DNA of 64,000 bases from positions 310,001 to 374,000 of the forward strand of contig NZ_FOJN01000002.1 of assembly GCF_900111805.1 (NCBI RefSeq). The letters run 5' to 3'. Origin of the DNA: Rhodococcoides kroppenstedtii (GTDB lineage: Bacteria; Actinomycetota; Actinomycetes; Mycobacteriales; Mycobacteriaceae). Made by a program: the position numbers and the translations under genes. Positions 1 through 9,605 of the stretch are shown piece after piece (within the stretch, counting starts at the first letter, position 1; every line of letters begins with the position of its first letter). The notes below the pieces were generated by a model. It did no database searches and had not been told where the DNA came from. It worked only from the letters and a program-made list of their open reading frames with translations.

Positions 1-163
1 CTTCGAACGCGCCGCGGAGCAGACGGTCGGCGATCACCCGCGCCGCGGTGAGCTCGGGATCCGGATCGGACCGTGGGGCTGCGTGATCGGGTGCCGATCC
101 CCTGCGGGACGCGGCGCGGTCGGGTGACCGTCCGGAATGAGGGCCGGGCCGACGCCCGGACAC
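1..163 (-). CDS. Probable Rv3235-family protein, N-terminal part (cut by window start)
   Basis: The minus strand stays open to the window edge and reads an Arg/Pro/Asp-rich, probably disordered N-terminus followed by a helix-like segment (ELTAARVIADRLLRGAFE). This resembles the opening of the conserved region in the small Rv3235-like (DUF6459) proteins of Mycobacteriales, which are found near secA and the tgs3-like acyltransferases. The gene would be divergent from the acyltransferase that follows. The start is unclear: in-frame GTG codons lie at 163 and 202, and neither has a convincing Shine-Dalgarno sequence. Function is unknown. The family call rests on about 18 residues and on context, so it is tentative. 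Confidence 0.4.
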   Translation of the reverse strand, partial: MSGRRPGPHSGRSPDRAASRRGSAPDHAAPRSDPDPELTAARVIADRLLRGAFE

Positions 164-525
164 CCGAAGCGGCGAGATGCGGGGCCCTGCGGCCGTGGAC
201 ACGCACGGGCACGGCGAGGCGCTGCCGCCGTCGTCGAGCGCCGGTTCGGAGGCGGGCGGGTGGTCCAGGCGGACGTCGGGAGCGGTCACGCGGCCGAGTG
301 TGGTCGCGCCGCCCGCCGTCGTGAACGGTGGTGCGCGAATGTCCGCTCGACTCACAGTCGGCGGGGTTCGACTCGGGGTAACACCCGACCCGGGCACGGA
401 ACCGCCGGCGTGCCTCCGCCCGAACCGAACGGTCCACGTCGTGCGAGACTGTGGGCCACGACAGCGACGAGCTGCGGGACCGGCAGGCCGGACCCGGTGG
501 GTCCGACGATCGAAGGGGATGCGCG
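164..525. other. Divergent intergenic region, no gene recognised
   Basis: This GC-rich stretch separates the leftward Rv3235-like gene from the rightward acyltransferase. Reading frames crossing it are Arg/Pro/Gly-rich and look like GC-driven shadows. It should hold both promoters, but no clear -35/-10 pair or operator is visible. An AAGGGG ribosome-binding site at 513-518 supports the acyltransferase start at 526. Confidence 0.5.
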
Positions 526-1950
526 GTGGCCACCAGACTCACCACTCAGGATGCGTCGTTCTACTTCCTGGAGGCCGGGACCACCCCCATGCACGTGGGT
601 TCGTTGGCGGTGTTCCGCACTCCGCGTGGCGGTTTCACGTACGACGAGTTGCTGACGCTCGTCGAGAGCCGATTGGCGCTGGTGCCGCGGTACCGACAGA
701 AGGTGCGCGAGGTCGCGTTCGGGCTGGCCCGCCCGGTGTGGGTCGACGACCGTGACTTCGACATCACTTATCATATCCGGCGGTCCGCGCTGCCCAAGCC
801 GGGATCGACGGAGCAGCTGCACGATCTGGTGGCGCGATTGACCTCGCGACCCCTCGACCGGACCCGCCCGCTGTGGGAGATGTATCTGGTGGAAGGGTTG
901 GCGCGCAACAGGTTCGCGATCTTCACCAAGTCCCATTCCGCCCTGGTCGACGGTGATCAGGCCCTCGAGATCAGCCAGGTGATCCTCGACGACACGAAGT
1001 CGCCCCCGCCGATGGCCGAGGAACTGTGGATGCCGGCGCGGGAGCCGTCCGATCGGGCGCTGGTGGCGTCGGCGCTGGCGGAGATGGTGTCGCGGCCCGG
1101 CGAGGCCGTCGAGGCGGTGCGGGGCGCGGTCGGTGACCTCGCCGAGGCCGCACACGGCGCGGCGCGCGCGGTCGGCAAGGTCGCGGCCGTGGTGCGCACG
1201 GCGGCGCAGACGGCCCCGACCAGCCCACTGAACACCACGATCTCCCGCAACCGCCGATTCTCCGTCGCCCGGACGGACCTCGACGACTACCGGGCGGTTC
1301 GTCGGCGCTTCGGCGGCACGGTGAACGACGTCGTGCTCACCGTGGTGGCGGGTGCCCTGCGCAACTGGCTGTTGTCCCGCGGAGAACCGCTCGGGCCGTA
1401 CACGACGGTGCGCGCTCTGGTGCCGCTGTCGGTGCACGCGCCCGTCGCCGCGGGGGCCGACACGATCGGGCATCCGGCCGGCGAGGTCGAATCGTTCCTC
1501 GTCGATCTGCCGGTGGGCGAGCCGAACGCGGTGGTGCGCCTGTCCCACATCTCCCACGCCACCGAGGCGCACGCGCGCCAGGGGCGCGGGGTGACGGCGT
1601 CGACCCTGATGAAGCTCTCCGGGTTCGCGCCGGCCACGCTGCACGCGATGGGTGCTCGCGTCGGGTCGAGCCTGTCGCAGCGTATGTTCAACATCGTCGT
1701 GACCAACGCCCCCGGGCCGCAGTTCCCGCTCTACGCGGGCGGGGCACGGATGATCGAGATGTATCCGGTGCCTCCGCTGGTGCGCAACCAGGCGATGACG
1801 ATCGGCCTCACCTCGTACGACGGCCACGTCTACTACGGCGTCAACGCCGACCGCGCGGCGATGCCGGACATCGACGTCGTCACCACGCTGCTGTACGAAG
1901 CGCTCGACGAGCTCGTCGACGCCGCCTCCGACGACAAGTCCGTGCGGTGA
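526..1950 (+). CDS. Wax ester synthase/diacylglycerol acyltransferase (WS/DGAT) family protein with variant HHxxxDG motif
   Basis: A 474-residue member of the bacterial WS/DGAT family, which moves acyl groups from acyl-CoA to alcohols or diacylglycerol to make storage lipid. Family marks are RPLWEMYLVEG (near residue 114), NDVVLTVVAGALRNWL and the C-terminal NAPGPQFPLYAGG block. The active-site motif reads HSALVDG (residues 137-143) instead of HHxxxDG, so the second histidine, taken as the catalytic base in this family, is serine. The enzyme may be altered or inactive. The GTG at 526 is chosen because AAGGGG lies 7 bases upstream; an in-frame start at 451 would add 25 low-complexity residues. 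M. tuberculosis has tgs3-like genes at the same place near desA3. Confidence 0.85.
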   Translation: MATRLTTQDASFYFLEAGTTPMHVGSLAVFRTPRGGFTYDELLTLVESRLALVPRYRQKVREVAFGLARPVWVDDRDFDITYHIRRSALPKPGSTEQLHDLVARLTSRPLDRTRPLWEMYLVEGLARNRFAIFTKSHSALVDGDQALEISQVILDDTKSPPPMAEELWMPAREPSDRALVASALAEMVSRPGEAVEAVRGAVGDLAEAAHGAARAVGKVAAVVRTAAQTAPTSPLNTTISRNRRFSVARTDLDDYRAVRRRFGGTVNDVVLTVVAGALRNWLLSRGEPLGPYTTVRALVPLSVHAPVAAGADTIGHPAGEVESFLVDLPVGEPNAVVRLSHISHATEAHARQGRGVTASTLMKLSGFAPATLHAMGARVGSSLSQRMFNIVVTNAPGPQFPLYAGGARMIEMYPVPPLVRNQAMTIGLTSYDGHVYYGVNADRAAMPDIDVVTTLLYEALDELVDAASDDKSVR

Positions 1951-2005
1951 CCGGCCCCGACGGGGCGCCGATTCCGACGACACCGATCCCGAAAGCGAGG
2001 CGCTC

Positions 2006-2563
2006 GTGAGGGTGTTCGTTCCCGCGACGACGACGATGCTGCGTGCGTTGATCGACGACGGCGAGTTCTCGCCGATCTCGCGGACGGCGTTCGCGGTCAC
2101 GCCGACGTTGCGCGAGGCGTATTCGTCCGGTGACGACGACGAGTTGGCGGACGTCGCGTTGCGGGAGGCGGCTCGCGCGTCGTTACGGCTGCTCGGTGGT
2201 GAAGGCGAGGTCGACGAGACCGATGGCGGCGCCGACGCCGATGCCGACGTCGACGCCGCCGCCGCCGCCGCCGGGTCGGCCCCACGACGCGTGGTGATCG
2301 CGGCGGACGTCGATCCGGTGACGCTGCGTCCGGACCTCGACGACGCGGTGGTGCGACTGCCGCAGCCGTTGGCGCTGCGCCAGGTGGCCTCCGTCCACGT
2401 CGACCTCGCGGAGGCGGAGCCGGCCGTACGTGCCGCGGTGGAGGCGATCGACGCGGCGGACCTCGGTGACGTGGACGCGGAGTTCGTCCTCGGCGACGCC
2501 GAGGACCACGAACTCGCCTGGTATGCGCCGCAGGAGATCCCGTTCCTCCTCGACCTCATGTGA
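2006..2563 (+). CDS. DUF6912 family protein (Rv3231c-like)
   Basis: A 185-residue protein opening with MRVFVPATTTMLRAL, typical of the actinobacterial DUF6912 family whose M. tuberculosis member is Rv3231c. Function is unknown. The N-terminal about 70 residues and the C-terminus (DHELAWYAPQEIPFLL) look like the conserved parts. Between them, around residues 68-95, is an acidic, alanine-rich linker (repeated DAD, then a run of Ala) that is probably species-specific and disordered. The GTG start at 2006 follows GCGAGG at 1995-2000. It lies 55 bases after the acyltransferase and 63 bases before the reductase, all in the same direction, so it may be cotranscribed with them. Confidence 0.75.
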   Translation: MRVFVPATTTMLRALIDDGEFSPISRTAFAVTPTLREAYSSGDDDELADVALREAARASLRLLGGEGEVDETDGGADADADVDAAAAAAGSAPRRVVIAADVDPVTLRPDLDDAVVRLPQPLALRQVASVHVDLAEAEPAVRAAVEAIDAADLGDVDAEFVLGDAEDHELAWYAPQEIPFLLDLM

Positions 2564-2626
2564 CGCGGCGGTGGGCGTGTCCGGCCCGATGCCCCGGGCA
2601 GCGACGTGGTCGGGGACAATGACCGC

Positions 2627-3742
2627 ATGGGATTCAAGGACTGGCTCGAGGCACCGGTGTCCGGGGTGGCCGCGCCGAAGCGGCCCGCGCTGAACGCGGT
2701 GCGCGGCGCGCTGACCCGCATCACGACGCCGCTGATCCCCGACGACTATCTGCACCTGGCCAACCCGCTCTGGTCCGCGCGGGAATTGCGCGGCCGCATC
2801 GTGCGCGTCGAGAAGCTGACCGACACGGCGGCGACGCTGGTCATCAAGCCGGGGTGGGGCTTCGACTTCGACTACCGGCCCGGCCAGTACATCGGTATCG
2901 GATTGCACGTCGACGGCCGGTGGCACTGGCGGTCCTACTCGCTGACCTCGGCGCCCGACTGGAAGGACAAGCAGATCTCCATCGCCGTCAAGGCGATGCC
3001 GGAGGGCTTTCTCTCGTCGCACCTGGTCGACGGTGTGAAGACGGGCACCATCGTGCGCCTGGCCGCGCCGAAGGGCGACTTCGCGCTGCCCGACCCGCCG
3101 CCGGAGAAGATCCTGTTCGTGACCGCGGGCAGCGGCATCACGCCGGTCATCGGCATGTTGCGCAGTCTCGACACGCGCGGGCAGATGCCCGACGTGGTCC
3201 ACGTGCATTCGGCGCCGTCGCGGGCGGACGTGATGTTCGGCGCGGAGCTCGAGGCGCTCGACGCGAAGTACGACTCGGTGGTGTCGCACGTGCAGCTCAC
3301 GCGGTCCGACGGCAAGTTCGACCTGCGGTCGCTCGACCAGCGGTTCCCGGATTGGCGGGAGCGGCAGACGTGGGCCTGCGGGCCGATCGCGATGCTGGAC
3401 GAGGTGGAGGCGCACTGGGCCGACGCCGGGGTGATCGACCGGCTGCACACCGAGCGGTTCGAGATCGCCCGCACCGGCTCGGCCGAGGACGGGGGCACCG
3501 TGACCTTCGCGCGGTCCGGCCGCACGATCGAGGTGGACGGCGCGACCACCCTGCTCGAGGCCGGGGAGCGCGTGGGGGTGCAGATGCCCTTCGGCTGCCG
3601 CATGGGGATCTGCCAGACGTGCGTGGTCGCGGTGTCGGACGGTCACGTGCGGGACCTGCGGTCGGGCAAGGAGCACTCGCGCGGCGACCGCATCCAGACG
3701 TGCATCTCCGCCGCGGCGGGGGACTGCACCCTCGAACTCTGA
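2627..3742 (+). CDS. Ferredoxin-NAD(P)H reductase with C-terminal 2Fe-2S domain, desaturase electron donor (Rv3230c-like)
   Basis: A 371-residue flavin reductase that passes electrons from NAD(P)H through FAD and a plant-type 2Fe-2S centre. The FAD-binding motif RSYS is at residues 102-105, the NAD-binding motif VTAGSGITP at about 165-173, and cluster cysteines are C324, C329, C332 and C359 (C-x4-C-x2-C plus a distal Cys). Its M. tuberculosis counterpart Rv3230c is the known redox partner of the desaturase DesA3, and here too the gene directly precedes desaturase genes. The ATG at 2627 gives the usual [10 protein letters not shown] start; an upstream in-frame GTG at 2606 has weaker support. 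Confidence 0.92.
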   Translation: MGFKDWLEAPVSGVAAPKRPALNAVRGALTRITTPLIPDDYLHLANPLWSARELRGRIVRVEKLTDTAATLVIKPGWGFDFDYRPGQYIGIGLHVDGRWHWRSYSLTSAPDWKDKQISIAVKAMPEGFLSSHLVDGVKTGTIVRLAAPKGDFALPDPPPEKILFVTAGSGITPVIGMLRSLDTRGQMPDVVHVHSAPSRADVMFGAELEALDAKYDSVVSHVQLTRSDGKFDLRSLDQRFPDWRERQTWACGPIAMLDEVEAHWADAGVIDRLHTERFEIARTGSAEDGGTVTFARSGRTIEVDGATTLLEAGERVGVQMPFGCRMGICQTCVVAVSDGHVRDLRSGKEHSRGDRIQTCISAAAGDCTLEL

Positions 3743-3975
3743 GGCCCGTACCGGCACGCGCACGCTTGTTCCGGGTGCGCGCCCGGGCGGTCGAACCCCG
3801 TCCGATGTGACAGAGGCCGCGGAGGAGACACACCCCGCTCTCAGGAGGGTCGGCTATTGTCGGTCGTGGCTGCCCGCCGCATCGGCGCGAGGCACACCCC
3901 GGCTGCTCGACCCGTCCACCGGACGCGGCGCCCGCGCGGGAAAGCCACCACGAGACTTCAGGGAGTACCACCCCT

Positions 3976-5241
3976 ATGGCGATCACCGACATTCTCGAGT
4001 TCGCTCATCTGACCGACGAGGACATCGAGGCCTTCGGCCGAGAACTCGACGCGATCCGCCGCGATGTCGAGGAGTCGCGTGGCCAGCGCGACGCGAACTA
4101 CATCCGCCGCACCATCGCCCTGCAGCGGTCGCTCGAGGTCGGTGGTCGGCTCGCGATCCTGTGTTCGCGGTGGCGACCGGCGGCCTTGCTCGGCACGGGC
4201 CTGCTGGCGGCGAGCAAGATCATCGAGAACATGGAGCTCGGCCACAACGTCTCGCACGGTCAGTGGGACTGGATGAACGATCCCGAGATCCACTCGACGT
4301 CGTGGGAGTGGGATCAGACGGGCCCCTCCGAGCACTGGAAACGCGCCCACAACTACTCGCATCACACCTACACCAACATCGTCGGCATGGACGACGACAT
4401 CGGCTTCGGCATCCTGCGCATGACGCGGGACGAGCAGTGGAAGCCGATCAACCTGCTGCAGCCGGCGGCGAATCTGGTGTTGGCGCTCACCTTCGAGTGG
4501 GGCATCGCGCTGCACGATCTCGCCGCCTCCAAGGAGGAGCGGGGCGTCGATCCGTGGCAGGTGCTGTCCGAACCCAACAAGGAGTTCGCGCGCAAGGTCG
4601 CGACGCAGGTGGGCAAGGACTTCGTGTTCTTCCCGGCCCTGGCGGGACCGGCGTGGCGCCGGGCCATCGGGGCGAACCTGACCGCGAACGTGATTCGCAA
4701 CCTGTGGGCGTACGCGGTGATCTTCTGCGGTCATTTCCCCGACGGCGCCGAGAAGTTCACGATGGGCCAGTTCGAGACCGAGACGCACGAGGAGTGGTAC
4801 CTGCGGCAGATGCTCGGTAGCGCGAACTTCCACGCGGGCCCGACCATGGCGTTCCTCAGCGGCAACCTCTGCTACCAGATCGAGCACCACATGTTCCCGG
4901 ACCTGCCGAGCAACCGGTACCCGGAGATCGCCGAGCGGGTGCGGCAACTGTGCGACAAGTACGACCTGCCGTACACCACGGGCCATCTGCCCGCCCAGTA
5001 CTGGAAGGCGCTGCGGACCATCTTCAAGCTGTCGGTGCCCAACAGCTGGCTGCGCCGGACGTCCGACGACGCACCGGAGACCAGTTCCGAGCGACGATTC
5101 CACGGTCCGGCGTCCGCCGTCGTGGACCGCGTGCGGTTCGATCCGATCACCGGACGCAAGAGGGGGCTGCGGTCGGCTCTACAGGAGGCACGGCGTGAGG
5201 CCCGTCGGGCTGTGAAGGCGCACACACCTGCGGCACCGTAA
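3976..5241 (+). CDS. desA3: Membrane fatty-acid (acyl-CoA) desaturase, DesA3 type
   Basis: A 421-residue integral-membrane di-iron desaturase that puts a double bond into stearoyl-CoA-like substrates to make oleate for membrane and storage lipids. Histidine boxes are H90-N-V-S-H94, H125-N-Y-S-H129-H130 and QIEHH at 301-305, as in the DesA3 group. The ATG at 3976 follows GGGAG at 3961-3965. The gene lies downstream of its likely electron donor (2627-3742) after a 233-bp gap that can hold its own promoter, and directly upstream of a second desaturase of the same family. Length fits the family (about 420). Confidence 0.9.
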   Translation: MAITDILEFAHLTDEDIEAFGRELDAIRRDVEESRGQRDANYIRRTIALQRSLEVGGRLAILCSRWRPAALLGTGLLAASKIIENMELGHNVSHGQWDWMNDPEIHSTSWEWDQTGPSEHWKRAHNYSHHTYTNIVGMDDDIGFGILRMTRDEQWKPINLLQPAANLVLALTFEWGIALHDLAASKEERGVDPWQVLSEPNKEFARKVATQVGKDFVFFPALAGPAWRRAIGANLTANVIRNLWAYAVIFCGHFPDGAEKFTMGQFETETHEEWYLRQMLGSANFHAGPTMAFLSGNLCYQIEHHMFPDLPSNRYPEIAERVRQLCDKYDLPYTTGHLPAQYWKALRTIFKLSVPNSWLRRTSDDAPETSSERRFHGPASAVVDRVRFDPITGRKRGLRSALQEARREARRAVKAHTPAAP

Positions 5242-5281
5242 CCTACGGAGGCGTAACTTCCGGTAGGGTAACCACGGTACG

Positions 5282-5297
5282 ACCCCGCGTGCGGGGT
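5282..5297 (+). promoter_or_regulatory. Short GC hairpin between the tandem desaturases
   Basis: ACCCCG (5282-5287) and CGGGGT (5292-5297) pair around the loop CGTG. The hairpin lies in the 82-bp gap between the two desaturase genes, just upstream of the second gene's GAGGAG ribosome-binding site. It could weaken read-through or end some transcripts; there is no U-tract, so it is not a classical terminator. The repeated CGTAAC and GTAACC words at about 5240-5273 just upstream might be a regulator site. Confidence 0.35.
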
Positions 5298-5323
5298 TCC
5301 CCCACCTGCCGAGGAGTGGATGC

Positions 5324-6577
5324 ATGGCGATCTCCGATGTCAAGGAATACGCCCACCTCACCGACGCCGACGTCGAGGCCATCGGGCACGAGCTCGATGC
5401 CATCCGTCGCGAGATCGAGGCCGCGCGGGGCGAGAAGGACGCGCGCTACGTGCGCAACACCATCCGCTTCCAGCGCACCCTCGAGGCCGTCGGCCGCACC
5501 ACCATGCTGGCCAGCAACAACCGTGTGGCGTGGTGGGCGGGCAGTGCGATGCTCGGCGTGTCCAAGATCGTCGAGAACATGGAACTCGGCCACAACGTCA
5601 TGCACGGCCAGTGGGACTGGATGAACGATCCCGAGATCCACTCCACCTCGTGGGAGTGGGACAACACGGGTCCGTCCGAGCATTGGAAGCAGACGCACAA
5701 CTACATCCATCACAAGTACACCAACGTGCTCGGGATGGACGACGACATCGGCTACGGGCTGATCCGCGTCACGCGTGACCGCAAGTGGACGCCCTTCAAC
5801 GCCGGCAACCTCGTCTACAACACGTTGCTGATGCTGCTGTTCGAGTACGGCGTCGCCGTCCAGCACCTCGAGCTCGGCAAGGTCGCCAAGGGCCGCGTGT
5901 CCAAGGAGGAGACGCGCCGCAAGCTCGCCGAGGTGGGCGAGAAGGTCGGCAAGCAGATGCTCAAGGACTACGCGCTGACCCCGGCGGTGTCGTCGCTGTC
6001 GCCGACTGCGTCGTTCCGAAAGACGTTGACGGCCAACATCATGGCGAACGTGATCCGCAACGTCTGGACCAATGCCGTGATCTTCTGCGGCCACTTCCCG
6101 GACGGGGCGGAGAAGTTCACGCGCCACGATCTGAAGGACGAGACGCAGGGACAGTGGTACCTGCGCCAGATGCTGGGCAGCGCCAACTTCGAGGCCGGAC
6201 CCGCGCTCGCGTTCATGAGTGGCAACCTCTGCTACCAGATCGAGCACCACGTCTTCCCGGACCTGCCGAGCAACCGTCTCGCCGAGATCAGCGTCAAGGT
6301 GCGCGCGCTGTGCGAGAAGTACGACCTGCCCTACACCACGGGGTCGTTCCCGGCCCAGTACGCGAAGTCCTGGCGGACCATCGCCAAGCTGTCGTTGCCG
6401 GACAAGTTCCTCAAGGCCACGGCGGACGATGCCCCGGAGACCGCATCCGAGCGCCGCTTCGGCGGGAACACCACCGCGGTGGTCGATCCGGCGACGGGTC
6501 GTCGCAAGGGTCTGCTGTCGGCAATTGCGGAGTCGAAGAGCGGCCGGGGTCTGCGGGCGCGGTTCGGTCGCCGCTGA
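5324..6577 (+). CDS. Second tandem membrane fatty-acid desaturase, DesA3 paralogue
   Basis: A 417-residue paralogue of the preceding desaturase. The block from the first to the second histidine box is almost the same in both (H90-N-V-M-H94, then H125-N-Y-I-H129-H130), and the QIEHH box is kept. It differs by a lysine-rich insertion around residues 185-235 (KVAKGRVSKEETRR and on) where the first copy has a shorter loop, and by a basic C-terminal tail. The ATG at 5324 follows GAGGAG at 5311-5316. The pair looks like an old tandem duplication; the copies may differ in chain-length preference or growth condition. Both probably draw electrons from the upstream reductase. Confidence 0.88.
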   Translation: MAISDVKEYAHLTDADVEAIGHELDAIRREIEAARGEKDARYVRNTIRFQRTLEAVGRTTMLASNNRVAWWAGSAMLGVSKIVENMELGHNVMHGQWDWMNDPEIHSTSWEWDNTGPSEHWKQTHNYIHHKYTNVLGMDDDIGYGLIRVTRDRKWTPFNAGNLVYNTLLMLLFEYGVAVQHLELGKVAKGRVSKEETRRKLAEVGEKVGKQMLKDYALTPAVSSLSPTASFRKTLTANIMANVIRNVWTNAVIFCGHFPDGAEKFTRHDLKDETQGQWYLRQMLGSANFEAGPALAFMSGNLCYQIEHHVFPDLPSNRLAEISVKVRALCEKYDLPYTTGSFPAQYAKSWRTIAKLSLPDKFLKATADDAPETASERRFGGNTTAVVDPATGRRKGLLSAIAESKSGRGLRARFGRR

Positions 6578-6607
6578 CCCGGTCGACTCACTCGAAGCGC
6601 GTGTAGG

Positions 6608-7597
6608 TCACCAGGATTCGTTGGACATGAGCGCCACCAGCAGGCGACGTACCGCGGCGACGCGGTGCGTCGCCTGACCTGTCAGCGTGTCCAATGCGCA
6701 CTCCGGATCCGCCGGCGGACCCAGGTGGGTGCAGCCGCGGGGGCAGTCGGCGGCCGTCTCGGCAAGGTCCGAGAACGCCGCCACCACGTCCTCGGGGGAG
6801 ATGTGGGCGAGCCCGAAGCTGCGGATGCCGGGGGTGTCGATCACCCACCCGCCGCCCTCGAGGGGGAGCGCCACCGACTGCGTGGACGTGTGCCGTCCCT
6901 TGCCGACGCCGGACACGACGCCGGTGGCGCGGTCGGCGCCCGGCACCACTCGATTGACGAGCGTCGACTTGCCGACCCCCGAATGACCGATCAGTGCCGA
7001 CGACGACCCGGCGATCAGGGCGGTCAGTTCGGTGAGGGGCCGATCGCGTCCCACCAGGACCACCGGAACGTCGAGGCCGGCGAACATCGCGGCGAACTCG
7101 TCGGCGTCGGCCAGGTCGTCCTTGGTCAGGCACAGCACGGGGCGTAGCCCGCCGACGAACGCCGCCACCATCGCCCGTTCCACGAAGCCCGAGCGGGGCG
7201 GCGGATCCGCCAGTGCCACGACGATCAGCAGCATGTCCGCGTTGGCGACCACCACCCGCTCGTACGGATCGGTGTCGTCGGCGGTGCGCCGCAACACCGT
7301 TCGTCGATCCTCGACACGCACGATGCGCGCGAGGGCGTCCGTTCGGCCGCTCGTGTCTCCGACCACGCCGACGCTGTCGCCGACCACGATCGGGGTGCGA
7401 CCGAGTTCCCGCGCCCGCATCGCGACGACGACGCGCGCCGGATCCTCGTCCAGGGCACACCCCCAGCGTCCCCGGTCGACGGAGACGACCATCGCGCGCC
7501 GGGCGTCGGCGTGCGTCGGCCGCGTCTTGGTCCGCGGCCGCGTGCCCTTGCCCGGCCGGATCCGGACGTCGGACTCGTCGTAGCGGCGGGGGGTCAG
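6608..7597 (-). CDS. rsgA: Small ribosomal subunit biogenesis GTPase RsgA
   Basis: A circularly permuted GTPase that helps late 30S subunit maturation. TKDD (G4) at residues 158-161 comes before the P-loop GHSGVGKS (204-211) and DTPG (254-257), and a zinc site follows (C285, C289, H291, C300). The conserved actinobacterial N-terminus ([13 protein letters not shown]) has no ATG, GTG or TTG close upstream. The best start is CTG at 7597, overlapping the aroA stop as CTGA and giving 329 residues, the normal length. The only standard alternative is ATG at 7777, which would add 60 Arg-rich residues read out of frame through aroA. The gene is translationally coupled to aroA. Confidence 0.88.
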   Translation of the reverse strand: MTPRRYDESDVRIRPGKGTRPRTKTRPTHADARRAMVVSVDRGRWGCALDEDPARVVVAMRARELGRTPIVVGDSVGVVGDTSGRTDALARIVRVEDRRTVLRRTADDTDPYERVVVANADMLLIVVALADPPPRSGFVERAMVAAFVGGLRPVLCLTKDDLADADEFAAMFAGLDVPVVLVGRDRPLTELTALIAGSSSALIGHSGVGKSTLVNRVVPGADRATGVVSGVGKGRHTSTQSVALPLEGGGWVIDTPGIRSFGLAHISPEDVVAAFSDLAETAADCPRGCTHLGPPADPECALDTLTGQATHRVAAVRRLLVALMSNESW

Positions 7598-8895
7598 GAC
7601 CGGGCCTCGCGTCGCGACGGGCCGGGGGCGTCCCCGTCGAGCATGCGCTGCCACAGATCGGCGAACCCGGGCAGCGTCTTCGCGGTGGAATCGATGTCGT
7701 CGATCCGCACTCCCGGGACCCTCAGTCCCACAACGGCTCCCGCCGTCGCCATCCGGTGGTCGGCGTAGGCGCGCCACGGTGCGCCGGTGAGGGCGACCGG
7801 TGTGACGGCCAGCCCGTCGTCGGTCTCGACGACGTCGCCGCCCAGCGCGGTCAGCTCGGCGGCGAGGGCCGCGAGGCGGTCGGTCTCGTGGCCGCGGAGG
7901 TGCGCGATCCCGCGCAGTCGCGAGGGCGACGACGCGAGCGCCGCCATCGCCGCGACGGTCGGGGTCAGTTCGCCGATGTCGTGAAGATCCACGTCGATGC
8001 CCACCAGCCGGTCGGGTCCGTGGGCGGTCACGCCGGCCTCGTCCGCGGTGACGGTCGCTCCCATCGCCGCGAGCACGGCGCGGAACTCGTCGCCGGGTTG
8101 GGTGGTGGTGGCCGGCCAGCGCGGCACGGTGACGGCGCCGCCGGTCACCGCTGCCGCCGCGAGGAACGGCGTGGCGTTGGACAGGTCGGGCTCGATGGTG
8201 CGGTCCACGGCCGCGATCGGTCCGGGGTGGACCCGCCAGGTGTTCGCCCGTCCGGTCTCGGCCGGCGTGTCCACCTGCACGCCGCTCTCCCGCAGCATCG
8301 CCACCGTCATGTCGATGTGCGGCATGGACGGCACCGGGGGACCGACGTGCTCGAAGGTCACCCCGTCGGTGAAGCGCGCGGCCGACAGCAGCAGGCCGGA
8401 AACGAACTGACTCGATCCGGAGGCGTCCACCTCGACGCGGCCGCCGCGGACCGAGCCGGTGCCGACCACGTCGAAGGGCAGGCTGTCGCCGTGCACCTCG
8501 ACACCCAGCGCGCGCAGCGCGTCGAGCACCGTGCGCTGCGGCCGGTTCCGGGCGTGCGAATCTCCGTCGAAGTGCGACGTGCGGGAGCCCAGCGCCGCCA
8601 GCGGGGGCACGAACCGCATGACCGTGCCGGCCAGGCCGCAGTCGACGGTGCCCCCGGTCAGCGGTCCGGGCGTGACCCGGACGCGGTCGCCGGTGACCTC
8701 CACGGTCGCGCCGAGCGTGCGGATCGCCTCGATCATCAGGTCGGTGTCCCGGCTGCGCAGCGCACCGGTGATCGTGGAGGGGCCGTCCGCCAGAGCGGCG
8801 AGGACCAGCGCACGGTTGGTGAGCGACTTCGAGCCGGGTACGTCGACGGTGGCACGCACCGGGCGCGTGGCGGTGGGGGCGGTCCAGTACGTCAC
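7594..8895 (-). CDS. aroA: 3-phosphoshikimate 1-carboxyvinyltransferase (EPSP synthase)
   Basis: A 433-residue cytosolic enzyme joining phosphoenolpyruvate to shikimate-3-phosphate, the sixth step to chorismate and aromatic amino acids. Family marks are [20 protein letters not shown] near residue 20, [16 protein letters not shown] near 90, and the [20 protein letters not shown] block. The GTG at 8895 (VTYWTAP) is chosen as the usual start; longer frames run into unrelated upstream sequence. The aroA-rsgA pair is conserved across Mycobacteriales. A YbaK-type gene precedes it in the same direction with a 26-base gap. Confidence 0.93.
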   Translation of the reverse strand: MTYWTAPTATRPVRATVDVPGSKSLTNRALVLAALADGPSTITGALRSRDTDLMIEAIRTLGATVEVTGDRVRVTPGPLTGGTVDCGLAGTVMRFVPPLAALGSRTSHFDGDSHARNRPQRTVLDALRALGVEVHGDSLPFDVVGTGSVRGGRVEVDASGSSQFVSGLLLSAARFTDGVTFEHVGPPVPSMPHIDMTVAMLRESGVQVDTPAETGRANTWRVHPGPIAAVDRTIEPDLSNATPFLAAAAVTGGAVTVPRWPATTTQPGDEFRAVLAAMGATVTADEAGVTAHGPDRLVGIDVDLHDIGELTPTVAAMAALASSPSRLRGIAHLRGHETDRLAALAAELTALGGDVVETDDGLAVTPVALTGAPWRAYADHRMATAGAVVGLRVPGVRIDDIDSTAKTLPGFADLWQRMLDGDAPGPSRREARS

Positions 8896-8921
8896 GGTGG
8901 TCAGTCTCTCATTCCCGCGCG

Positions 8922-9443
8922 TCAGCGAGTGAGGTCCGTCAGGACCGCGCCGGTCAGGGCGATCAGGTCGGCCGGGGCGATCTCGATCTCGAGCCCGCGG
9001 CGACCGCCGCTGCAGAACACGGTGTCCGCGGCGGCGACGGACTCGTCGACGACCGTGGGCAGCGCGGGTCGGGCGCCCGTGCACCACGGCCCGAGGGGCG
9101 AGACCCCGCCGAGCACGTACCCCGTCGCCCGGCGCGCCACCGCCGGATCGGCCATCGCAGCGCGACCGGCCCCCAGTGCGGCGGCCGCGGCCTTCGTCGA
9201 GAGCGTCGCCGTCACGGGCAGCACCGCGACGGCCGTGAACGGCCGCGTAGCCGCTCCGCCGGACGCGGTGATCACGAGGGTCTTGAGGATGCGGACCGCG
9301 TCGACCCCGAGACGAGCGGTGAGGACGTCGGCGGCTTCCTCGCCGAAGCGCGTGGTGCCCTTCGCGTGAACGTAGGTGTGCAGCCGGTACGACACGCCGG
9401 ACCGGTCGAGGACGGTGGTCGCCGGAGTGGCCGTTCCTGCCAT
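8922..9443 (-). CDS. YbaK/EbsC-type aminoacyl-tRNA deacylase
   Basis: A 173-residue protein of the YbaK/EbsC family, which removes wrongly attached amino acids, typically cysteine from tRNA-Pro. Visible features are [20 protein letters not shown] near the N-terminus, the central [19 protein letters not shown] block carrying a conserved lysine, and [11 protein letters not shown] (family GY-x-x-GG-x-x-P). The ATG at 9443 gives the normal length; a second ATG at 9452 adds three residues. It is divergent from sigH, and its 5' end lies about 75 bases from the sigH promoter. Confidence 0.85.
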   Translation of the reverse strand: MAGTATPATTVLDRSGVSYRLHTYVHAKGTTRFGEEAADVLTARLGVDAVRILKTLVITASGGAATRPFTAVAVLPVTATLSTKAAAAALGAGRAAMADPAVARRATGYVLGGVSPLGPWCTGARPALPTVVDESVAAADTVFCSGGRRGLEIEIAPADLIALTGAVLTDLTR

Positions 9444-9517
9444 GTCGATCATCGTGCCCGACGGGCCGCGGTCGGCACCGCCCGGTGGACGTCTGTCGGC
9501 ACCGCCGGGTGGGCAGC

Positions 9518-9544
9518 GGGAACAGGTGGGCGGAGCTCGCTGTT
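9518..9544 (+). promoter_or_regulatory. Autoregulatory SigH/SigR-type promoter of the sigma factor gene
   Basis: GGGAAC at 9518-9523 and GTT at 9542-9544 are 18 bases apart. This matches the GGAAY-N18-GTT promoters used by the thiol-oxidative-stress sigma factors SigR (Streptomyces) and SigH (Mycobacterium). Transcription would begin near 9550, upstream of both possible sigH start codons (9619 and 9796), giving a positive feedback loop on stress. Confidence 0.75.
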
Positions 9545-9605
9545 GCACCGACGACGAGAGCGTGCCGCGGCGACGACGCGGACACGTGAGAAGGACTCCA
9601 TCGAG

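Noticed and set aside
352-2724. A 790-residue minus-strand protein
   Set aside because: It covers the acyltransferase and DUF6912 genes in antisense and has only Arg/Ser/Ala-rich sequence.
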